Source of the DNA: Bacillota bacterium
GTDB lineage: Bacteria > Bacillota > Clostridia > Christensenellales > Christensenellaceae
Length of the DNA: 44,985 nucleotides
Reading direction: 5' to 3'
Assembly: GCA_023393165.1 (NCBI GenBank)
Contig: JAEWMJ010000016.1
Coordinates: 1-44,985 of the forward strand
Positions 1 through 7,200 of this stretch are shown here, in pieces. Each line of letters opens with the position of its first letter. Position 1 is the stretch's first letter. The notes under the pieces were generated by a model, which had not been told where the DNA came from, did no database searches, and worked only from the letters and a program-made list of their open reading frames with translations. Both the position numbers and the translations under genes were made by a program.

Positions 1-77
1 TGGATTACGCCCTTCCCGTCTATCACCACGCAGTCTGTAAATGTTCCTCCGATATCCACGCCAATTTTGTGTCCCAT
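1..77 (-). CDS. Hydantoinase/oxoprolinase family protein, N-terminal fragment (runs off the window)
   Basis: Only the first 25 or so codons are present; the rest lies beyond base 1. The minus-strand reading begins MGHKIGVDIGGTFTDCVVID. This is the glycine-rich phosphate-binding opening of the ASKHA-fold hydantoinase A/5-oxoprolinase (HyuA) family, whose members open 5-membered cyclic amides using ATP. The start is ATG at 77-75, with an AGGAGGA ribosome-binding site just upstream (about 81-87). The gene is divergent from the glycerate kinase gene, so the two share a 370-bp intergenic region. The family call rests on the DIGGTFTD motif alone. The substrate (hydantoin, 5-oxoproline, N-methylhydantoin, acetone) cannot be told from this fragment. 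Confidence 0.75.
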   Translation of the reverse strand, partial: MGHKIGVDIGGTFTDCVVIDGKGVI

Positions 78-377
78 TTTTCCTCCTGCATTCTTGCCCC
101 AGTCTCCACGCCTTAAGGCATTAATCAACCGCTTTTTTCTTTTATTTCTTTTTCTTCCGAACTTGAATCAATCTTAAGGTAAGAAAAGCTAATGCCAAAT
201 TCGGCTTTTCCGCCTCCATTGGCACTCAGTTATATAAAGAAATGTAAGTTAAAAAAATATTTTATCCATATTTGTTTCACTCTTTTCGCCGCATTACATA
301 TTCCTTTATATTTGTTGTTTTATTTACTACAAAAAGAATATCATGCTACAATCTCGGTGTCAAGGTACTATTTTGTG

Positions 378-406
378 TTGACAAAAACATTTTAGTTAAT
401 TATACT
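378..406 (+). promoter_or_regulatory. Sigma-A-type promoter of the glycerate kinase/enolase operon
   Basis: The -35 box TTGACA (378-383) and -10 box TATACT (401-406) are separated by exactly 17 bp. Transcription would begin near 413, giving a leader of about 34 nt before the GTG start. Confidence 0.8.
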
Positions 407-419
407 TTTAGTAGTAAAT

Positions 420-434
420 AATACATTTTGTATT
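420..434. promoter_or_regulatory. Inverted repeat in the leader, candidate operator
   Basis: AATACA (420-425) and TGTATT (429-434) form a 6-bp inverted repeat around TTT, just downstream of the predicted transcription start and upstream of the ribosome-binding site. A related sequence, ATTTTGTATT on the opposite strand, occurs upstream of the rpiR-like gene at about 3252-3262. Control by that regulator is inference. Confidence 0.35.
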
Positions 435-446
435 TTGGAGGTTAAT

Positions 447-1850
447 GTGCAAGCTAAAATAAAGAATTACGCGCAACTTTTATCTCACGGCGACAAGGAA
501 TCCAGAAGAATCGTTCTGGACATTACGGAAGCGACACTGCAATATCTGGACGCATATAAACGCATCAAAAGCATAGCTTCTTATGACGGCCGTACCCTGA
601 AAATAGGGACCCGCGCATGGGATCTGTCCAAAAAACGGAATGTGTATCTGATCGGCGCCGGGAAAGCATGCAACGCCATGGCAATGGCAATAGACGAGAT
701 CCTGGGCGGCCGGCTGACGCGCGGCATTGCCATCGTAAAAATAGCCGAAGAGACGGATGTTTTCCATAAAACAGAGGTTTATGTAGGCGGCCATCCCCTG
801 CCCAACCGCGACGGGTATAACGCCTGTAAAAAAATCATAAAATTAGTTGATTCCGCTACGTCGGACGACCTTTTTATCGTAGTGATCAGCGGCGGCAGTT
901 CCGCACTGATGAGCTGCCCCATAGACGGCATTACGCTGCAGGATGAAATCAAAACTACCGAAATCATGCTCAAATCGGGCGCCAACATATTGGAAATCAA
1001 CGCCATACGCAGGCATATCTCGCAGCTCAACGGCGGCATGCTTGCAAAGCGCATCCAAAAAACAGGCGCGGAACTGATCGGGATCGGCATCAGCGACGCT
1101 GTGGGCACGCCTGCAACCGGTGATATCGGCGTCCCTTACGCCAATTACAGGGGCACGCCCATGGGGCCGGACCAGACCACTCTGGAAGAAGCGCGCAGGG
1201 TGATCCGCGATTATGGCGTAGCGGAAAGGCTTCCCGGCCGGGTCGTGGACTATTTGATGAACTGCGGTCAGGAAGGCGAAACACCCAAGGCATTCCCGGA
1301 CAATACCTATTTTCTCTTAAATGCCCTTCCCGACTCCTGCATATATGCAAAAAAAGTCTCCGAGCAAATGGGCATCCCCGCATTGATCCTTACCTCCTTT
1401 CTGGAAGGGGAAAGCCGGGACGCAGGCACCATGTTTGCCTCCATTGCGCGTGAAATACAAACATATGGCAATCCCATACAAGCGCCCTGCGTCATTTTGA
1501 GCAGCGGAGAGGTAACCACCAAGATCACAAACAACCGCACGATCACGGGGCACGGCGGGCCTTCCCAGGAACTGACCGCAAGCTTTGCCATTTCGGCGGT
1601 AAAGGCAAAAGACTGCTGCATGCTCTCCATCGACTCGGAAGGTACGGACGGCACAACGCCCGTTGCCGGAGGGCTTACAGATTCCACCAGCTATCAGGCG
1701 GCCTGCCGGAAAAATGTGGATTTATTCTCGGCCCTGCGGGGCCACGCCTGCTATGAAGCCCTTGCCGCTATGGAAGACACCGTGCTCACAGGCAATACCG
1801 GAACAAATCTTTGCGATTTCAATATCATGTATGTTCCCGCCCTAAAATAA
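447..1850 (+). CDS. Glycerate 2-kinase, type 2 (MOFRL family)
   Basis: Predicted to phosphorylate D-glycerate with ATP to 2-phosphoglycerate in the cytoplasm. Visible family blocks are HPLPNRDG, the phosphate-loop-like VISGGSSALMSCP, NAIRRHISQLNGGMLAKRI and the C-terminal MOFRL signature blocks SGEVTT, GHGGPSQEL, DSEGTDGTTPVAGG and GNTGTNL. The length (467 residues) is normal for the type-2 (GckA/TtuD-like) family, once also annotated hydroxypyruvate reductase. The TTG at 435 lies inside the ribosome-binding site; GGAGG at 437-441 followed 5 nt later by GTG at 447 makes GTG the likelier start. It is first in a plus-strand set with an enolase-family gene 84 bp downstream, which fits 2-phosphoglycerate as the shared metabolite. 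Confidence 0.88.
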   Translation: MQAKIKNYAQLLSHGDKESRRIVLDITEATLQYLDAYKRIKSIASYDGRTLKIGTRAWDLSKKRNVYLIGAGKACNAMAMAIDEILGGRLTRGIAIVKIAEETDVFHKTEVYVGGHPLPNRDGYNACKKIIKLVDSATSDDLFIVVISGGSSALMSCPIDGITLQDEIKTTEIMLKSGANILEINAIRRHISQLNGGMLAKRIQKTGAELIGIGISDAVGTPATGDIGVPYANYRGTPMGPDQTTLEEARRVIRDYGVAERLPGRVVDYLMNCGQEGETPKAFPDNTYFLLNALPDSCIYAKKVSEQMGIPALILTSFLEGESRDAGTMFASIAREIQTYGNPIQAPCVILSSGEVTTKITNNRTITGHGGPSQELTASFAISAVKAKDCCMLSIDSEGTDGTTPVAGGLTDSTSYQAACRKNVDLFSALRGHACYEALAAMEDTVLTGNTGTNLCDFNIMYVPALK

Positions 1851-1934
1851 ACCGGGAAGGTGCATTTATCCTTACATTTTACAAATCAATCTTGCGCTTC
1901 CGGTTTCCGGGTGCAATGAAAGGAACAACAGGTT

Positions 1935-3212
1935 ATGTCAGGTACCAAAATTAAAAATATCATTGCAAGGCAGTTGGTTGACTGCAAATGCCGTCCCATG
2001 GTTGAAGTGGACGTCATTTGCGAAAACGGCATATCCGGCAGGGGAAGCGCTCCTACCGGCAGCTCGGTGGGCATGCATGAAGCCTTTATATTGCGGGACA
2101 ACGATCCTTCGGAATACAACGGAATGAGCATCCATAAGGCGGCCGAAAACGTTGAAAAAATCATTCGTCCCGCTTTGCTCGGCATGGATGTCGCAGACCA
2201 GCGCGCAATCGACGAGAAAATGATAGCGCTGGACGGCACCCCCAACAAATCAAGGCTCGGAGGGAACGCCATTTACAGCACATCCATCGCATGCCTACGC
2301 GCCGCGGCAAATGCGGCCGGGGTCGCCGCCTACCGTTATCTTGCCGGCGGGGATATCAAAACCGTTCCGGTTCCTTCATTCAATGTGGTCAACGGCGGGC
2401 GTTACGGAGAGATTTCGCTTGCATTCAACGAATTTTTGATTGTTCCCTATAAAGCGGATGATATCAACGAGGCGGTGCATATCGGTATCAGCGTGTTTGA
2501 AAAACTGAAAGACGTCATTACGGATTATTTCGGCAAAGAACCTTTCGTGGGGCGCTCCTACGGCTGGGCCGCGCCCACAGATGATCCGGAAATCGTGCTT
2601 TTCCTGATGCAGAAAGCGGCTGTTGCCTGCGGCTGTCAGGATAAGGTGGCGTTCGCGCTGGATTGCGCTTCCAGCGGCATGTACGATAAGGAAAGCAATA
2701 CTTACCTGCTCAAAGGAAAACGCGTTTCCTCGGACGAACTGATCCGCTATACCGGGGACCTTTCAGAAAAGTTCCCGCTTCTGTTTATAGAAGATCTGCT
2801 GGACGAGGACGACTGGGAGGGATTTTCCGCCGCCGTGTCGCAGATCAAACGTTCCATTATTATAGGCGACGATTTTACGGTAACCAATCTTGAGCGCATA
2901 CGCCGCGCATACGATAAAAAGGCCATTCAAGGTTTTATTTTAAAACCCAATCAGGTGGGCACCATTACGGAAGCGCTGGACGCATACGGCTTTGCGCGCC
3001 GGCACAACCTTGTCACCGTTCCGTCGGGACGCGCGGGCGGCGTGACGGACGATATCGTCATGGATCTCGCGGTCGGCCTTCAGGTGCGTTTTATCAAAAA
3101 CGGCGCGCCGCGCTCTGGCGAACGCATAGATAAACTTAATTTTCTGATGCGGGCCGCCAGTTTGTATCCCGGCTGCAAATTGGCCGATCTGTCGGAGGCC
3201 GTCAAGTTTTAG
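1935..3212 (+). CDS. Enolase-family protein with altered catalytic residues
   Basis: Full-length enolase homologue (425 residues) that keeps the fold and metal site. The equivalents of the yeast enolase metal ligands are D243 (ALDCA), E286 (FIEDL) and D312 (GDDF). The catalytic-base lysine is K337 (ILKPNQVG), a second active-site lysine is K388 (IKNGAP), the loop serine is S44 (TGSSVGMHEA) and E166 matches E168. Several hallmark residues differ. The SHAGN segment is RYGEI, so His159 becomes Tyr157. The GDEGG segment is RSYGW, so Glu211 becomes Tyr209. SHRSGET is SGRAGGV, so His373 becomes Gly365. Canonical 2-phosphoglycerate dehydration depends on those residues, so it may catalyse a related alpha-proton abstraction on another substrate. 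Its position after glycerate kinase still suggests a phosphorylated three-carbon acid. The start is ATG at 1935. Confidence 0.8.
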   Translation: MSGTKIKNIIARQLVDCKCRPMVEVDVICENGISGRGSAPTGSSVGMHEAFILRDNDPSEYNGMSIHKAAENVEKIIRPALLGMDVADQRAIDEKMIALDGTPNKSRLGGNAIYSTSIACLRAAANAAGVAAYRYLAGGDIKTVPVPSFNVVNGGRYGEISLAFNEFLIVPYKADDINEAVHIGISVFEKLKDVITDYFGKEPFVGRSYGWAAPTDDPEIVLFLMQKAAVACGCQDKVAFALDCASSGMYDKESNTYLLKGKRVSSDELIRYTGDLSEKFPLLFIEDLLDEDDWEGFSAAVSQIKRSIIIGDDFTVTNLERIRRAYDKKAIQGFILKPNQVGTITEALDAYGFARRHNLVTVPSGRAGGVTDDIVMDLAVGLQVRFIKNGAPRSGERIDKLNFLMRAASLYPGCKLADLSEAVKF

Positions 3213-3251
3213 GGCTTTTTTGAATAATGGCATTATTTGTCGGTAGTTTTT

Positions 3252-3310
3252 AATACAAAATATTTTTCTTCTTCCATTATTTTGATAATTGTGATATCAT
3301 CAATTATATT
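3252..3310 (+). promoter_or_regulatory. Promoter of the rpiR-like gene with an operator between its boxes
   Basis: The -35 box TTGATA (3282-3287) and -10 box TATATT (3305-3310) are 17 bp apart. The spacer is filled by a near-palindrome, AATTG-TGATATCA-T-CAATT (3287-3305), placed where a bound repressor would block RNA polymerase. Upstream, 3252-3262 carries the ATTTTGTATT-like sequence (reverse strand) also seen before the glycerate kinase gene. Autoregulation by the RpiR-like protein is inferred. Confidence 0.55.
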
Positions 3311-3337
3311 TCAATAAATAAAGGAAGCGAGAATATA

Positions 3338-4183
3338 ATGTCCGATATTCTTACTAAAATCTCCGAAGAATTTAATTCTTTTACCCATTCGCAAAAAGTG
3401 GTTGCGAATTACGTAACGGAAAACACCAACGCGCTTGCGTTCAGTACGCTTGACGATTTTGCAATGAAAATCGGCGTAAGTACAACAACTGTGATCCGTT
3501 TTGCGCGCGCGCTTGGCTACAGCGGTTATTCCGATATGCAAAAGGACATCCAAAACCTTATCAAGGATAAAGTCAGTCTTCCGGAACGCCTCAATTCATC
3601 CGTAAGCATGAACGAGGACCAATTGCTGAACGATACTTTCAGCAACGACTTAAACGATATTACTTCCACGCTCGCAGCCTTGTCCAAGGCTGATTTGCAT
3701 GAGGCGATCGAAACGATACTGTCCGCAAACAAGATCTACCTTCTTGGCCTCAGAAGCTCCTTTGCGCTTTCATATTATATGGCCTCGCGCCTGGGACAGA
3801 TCAGAAAAAACGTACATCTTATCCAGTCCGTGGGCATGGGCTTTCCCGAGGAAATCATCAGCGCCCAGGAAAACGATATCTGCATCGCGTTTATGTTTCC
3901 GCGTTATTCCAAACATACGGCAAATATGCTCTCCTGGTTCAAACAAAACGGAGTGAAGATCATTCTGGTGACCAGCCAGAATTGGATCAGCGTCAAGAAT
4001 TACGGAGATATCATACTTCCGTGCTGCGTGAACAGCGTATCGTTCAAAAACTCGTTTGTTGCGCCAATGTGTCTGATCAACTACATCACGGCGGCCGTTT
4101 CCATGGATGATTTCTCCAGTTCCATGGAAATTTTGAAACAGACGGAGCAAATCCTCAACAAAGGTTATTATCTGGGCTTGTAA
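3338..4183 (+). CDS. RpiR/MurR-family transcriptional regulator (HTH plus SIS domain)
   Basis: 281-residue cytoplasmic regulator. Residues 1-75 hold the RpiR-type helix-turn-helix (FTHSQKVVANYVTEN, then DFAMKIGVSTTTVIRFARALGYSGY). Residues 115-250 match a SIS sugar-isomerase domain (KIYLLGLRSSFALSYYMASRL, later IILVTSQ), which binds phosphosugars or related phosphorylated ligands. It follows the enolase-family gene by 125 bp and has its own promoter with a candidate operator. A phosphorylated glycerate-derived intermediate is the obvious effector candidate, but that is inference. A GGAAG ribosome-binding site precedes the ATG. Confidence 0.88.
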   Translation: MSDILTKISEEFNSFTHSQKVVANYVTENTNALAFSTLDDFAMKIGVSTTTVIRFARALGYSGYSDMQKDIQNLIKDKVSLPERLNSSVSMNEDQLLNDTFSNDLNDITSTLAALSKADLHEAIETILSANKIYLLGLRSSFALSYYMASRLGQIRKNVHLIQSVGMGFPEEIISAQENDICIAFMFPRYSKHTANMLSWFKQNGVKIILVTSQNWISVKNYGDIILPCCVNSVSFKNSFVAPMCLINYITAAVSMDDFSSSMEILKQTEQILNKGYYLGL

Positions 4184-4236
4184 TGCAAAATTGATCTCTA
4201 ACCTGAAATGCGGATAAAGTCTGTTTACTGCAAAAA

Positions 4237-4260
4237 ACCGGATACCCGAAAGTATCCGGT
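4237..4260. terminator. Bidirectional intrinsic terminator
   Basis: A perfect 9-bp stem, ACCGGATAC (4237-4245) with GTATCCGGT (4252-4260), closes a 6-nt loop. On the minus strand it is followed by six T residues (plus-strand A run 4232-4237), a good terminator for the surface-protein gene. On the plus strand ATTTT follows, giving weaker termination for the rpiR-like gene. The two genes converge here. Confidence 0.85.
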
Positions 4261-4290
4261 ATTTTAATGCTCTTCTATCTTTTTTTGTTC

Positions 4291-7200
4291 TCAGTTCTTC
4301 CCTGCCTCTTCTTTTTTCTGTTTAAGATAAACGGCGATCATGATTGACGCTGCCGCCAAAATGCAGAGGATCAGGATCAGCCAGAGTATGAATTCCGGCC
4401 TGTCTTTGTATACCAGCGCGTAGGTCGAAAACCGGTCCGTTTCAATCGTGACGGTCGCCGGATCATTATCCAGATCATGCAATATGGTTGTTTCATCCCC
4501 ATGCACACGGATTATAGAATAATCCCTGCCCTCTTTTTGTAATTCTGGCGGAACAGCCAGTAAGATCCGTATCGGCTTGGATGTATTTGTAATGTTCTGC
4601 TGTTTTTCTCCAATCTGTTTTAGAAGCTCTACATTAAGATACATCCCAAGTGAATTGCCGCCCATATTGTCGGCGATTTTTTTACCATCTCCCTGGTTTA
4701 CCGGGGCTTCCACCCGTACAACCTTTAATAGGATTGAAATGTTTTCCCCATTCTCCAGCGCGTCCTTATCCTCCTGTGACAGAACCAAATCTCTCAGTGC
4801 ATCCGAATCGGGAAGCGTTACGGCAGGTGTTCCCGCCGTTGCCGGAAGCACTGTAATCTGGATATTTCCCCGTTTATCCTGGACTTGCGGCTGCATTTGA
4901 GCAGCCTGCGCAACCGGTCCGGAGCCGCCGGCGGTTGGGCTGGAGCTTTGCGATGCCGAAGGGCTGGAATTTTGCGTTGCCGAAGGGCCGGGGTTTTGCG
5001 CTGCCGAAGGGCCGGGGTTTTGTGTTGCCGAAGGGCCGGGGTTTTGTGTTGCCGAAGCGCTTGGGCTGTGAGTGGGCGTTGGACTTGGGCTGCTGCCCGG
5101 CCCGGATTCGTCCTCCGGAGTAACCGTCACCTTTACAATGTTGCTGGCCGCGGAAGCACTGCGGTAGGCATCCAGCGTATTGGTGGCGACAGCATAAAAA
5201 TATATTGTTCCCCGGGTGTCTGCCGGAACCGTATAGCTGTCTCCCGTTGCTCCCGCTATCGGGGTGCCTCCCGCCGTGCTGTTCACAATATTTTTATACC
5301 ACTGATAGGTTATTGCGCCGTTGTCCGATACGCCGGCAGCAACCTTTAAATTGCAGCTGGACACCTGATTATAAAAGGCGTACTCGCCCGGCAGATTCAG
5401 CGTAAAAACAGGCGTCTGGGCGTCGCGCATCACAAGATTGACGTCGTTGCCGCCGGCCCGCAGTCTGTAGGCGCTGTTTACCACCGCCAGCGAATCAATC
5501 ACAGCCGCACCGGATGCCCCCGCATAGTTCGCCTCAGCGACTTTTACTTTTCCGCCGTAATTCGGATAGCTTGCGGGGATAACCCACGCGGCGGGGGTGT
5601 TGCTCAGCGCTCCCGTAATGGTAATATACCTATTTGTCCCCAGATACACCGGATTGTTTTGGGCAACCACAGCTCCCCCGCTTAAATTGAATGTTCCGCT
5701 GTAATCATATACGCCCGCCCCCGTGGACGCCGTATTGCCCGTTATGGATGCGGTGCCGCTCATGCTGAAATCCCCTTGGTTTGTCACGCCGCCGCCCTGG
5801 GCATAACCGGTCTGTGCAGTATTTCCCAAAATGCTGCCGCCGGTCATGTTGGTTGTGGCAAAATTAAACAAACCGCCGCCGCTGGTTGCTGTGTTTGCGT
5901 TACCGGCAGTACTCCCCCCGATCGTTCCGCCATCCATAGTAAAAGTGCTCCCGGAATCGATAAATATTCCGCCGCCATACATACTTGAATGGTTGCCTTT
6001 TACCGTTCCGCCGCTCATCGCAAATACGGTATTGGCTGTGTATATACCGGCGCCAAAGGAAGCAGTCGAATTAAGAATATTGCTGCTGATCTTGCCGCCG
6101 GTCATGGTGAGGGAACCTGCATCCATGCCGATACCCGCTCCATCGGCCCAATTCGAAGACCCTGCCAGTATATTGATCTGGTTGCCGCTGACCTCTCCGC
6201 CGGTCATGGTCACGCTGCCGCTGCCCTGTACGCCGCTCCCAACGAATCTGCTATTAGAGTTTGGAATTACTATGTTATTATTCTGCAGTGCCGCTCCGGC
6301 GTTTATAGTCAGATTACCGGCGCTGCTCTCCAGTATGATGGGCTTAGCCGCTTCCACGCCCGTGCCTGTAGATTCATCCCATCCGCCGTCTATCGCGATG
6401 TCCTCCAGCGTTAAATTGCCGTCCAACTGAACCATAACGCCTGTAAAATCGTTTGCGGAGGAAACCGGGTCATCGTAGCGTTTCAACGTCTGTCCGTCGG
6501 GCAAAGACCATGTGTATGCCGCGTCATTTCCGCTTGGCACTGTAACCGAGCCGCAGATATGAATTGTGCCGGGGCTGCCCAAAAGGCTCTTTGCTTTCTC
6601 AAATGTGGCGACCGCCGTTGCTTTGGTAGAGCCGTCGTTTGTGTCCAGGCCGTTCTGGCCGTCCAGATAAATCGCTCCCGGAGCCATCTGCAGGTTCTGT
6701 CCGTTTGCCTTGAGCCCCCACGTGCTTCCGTTGGGGGCAACCGTAAATTTGGAAGAATACGCGCCGGCAGAAAGCCCGGATACAAGCGTCACAACATTGC
6801 TCCCCGCAGTATAAGACGACGGCTTGATGACCGCAAACGGGGACGTTCCGGTCAGATCTGCCGTCACGCTGATCACTTTTCCGCTGTTTAAATATACTTC
6901 GTTATTTGTATTTAAAGCAGCGCTCCCGCTCATATTGAAGATGGCCGCATTCAGGACGCCTTTTCCCTTTGGCGCCGTATTATCCGCAATGGAGCCGCCG
7001 GTCATGGAAAAAGTACCGCTGGTATTCTCCACGCCGCCGCCTTCCGTGGTTGCGGTATTGGAATCGATCTCGGCGCTTCCGCTTAGGTTAAAGGTGGTAA
7101 AATTGCATACGCCGCCGCCAACCTTGGCCGAGTTGCCGGTTATGCGTCCGCCGGTCATATTAAAAATATTCCAGTTAAAAACGCCGCCGCCTTCCGCATA

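Larger units (their letters stand above)
78..446. other. Divergent intergenic region, no gene
   Basis: The 369-bp AT-rich spacer between the hydantoinase-family gene and the glycerate kinase gene holds a sigma-A promoter (378-406) and a small inverted repeat (420-434), both described separately. A 10-bp palindrome GCCTTAAGGC lies at 110-119. A 67-codon open frame at 192-395 has no ribosome-binding site and a composition like the surrounding AT-rich DNA, so it is not called a gene. Confidence 0.6.

Noticed and set aside
110..119. Palindrome GCCTTAAGGC near the hydantoinase-family gene
   Set aside because: Short, single occurrence and with no partner site or regulator to relate it to.
192..395. 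67-codon plus-strand open frame
   Set aside because: No ribosome-binding site, AT-driven composition, and it overlaps the strong promoter of the glycerate kinase operon.
4938..5057. CRISPR-like regular repeats
   Set aside because: Units are contiguous, 24 bp, in frame with a protein and without spacers.
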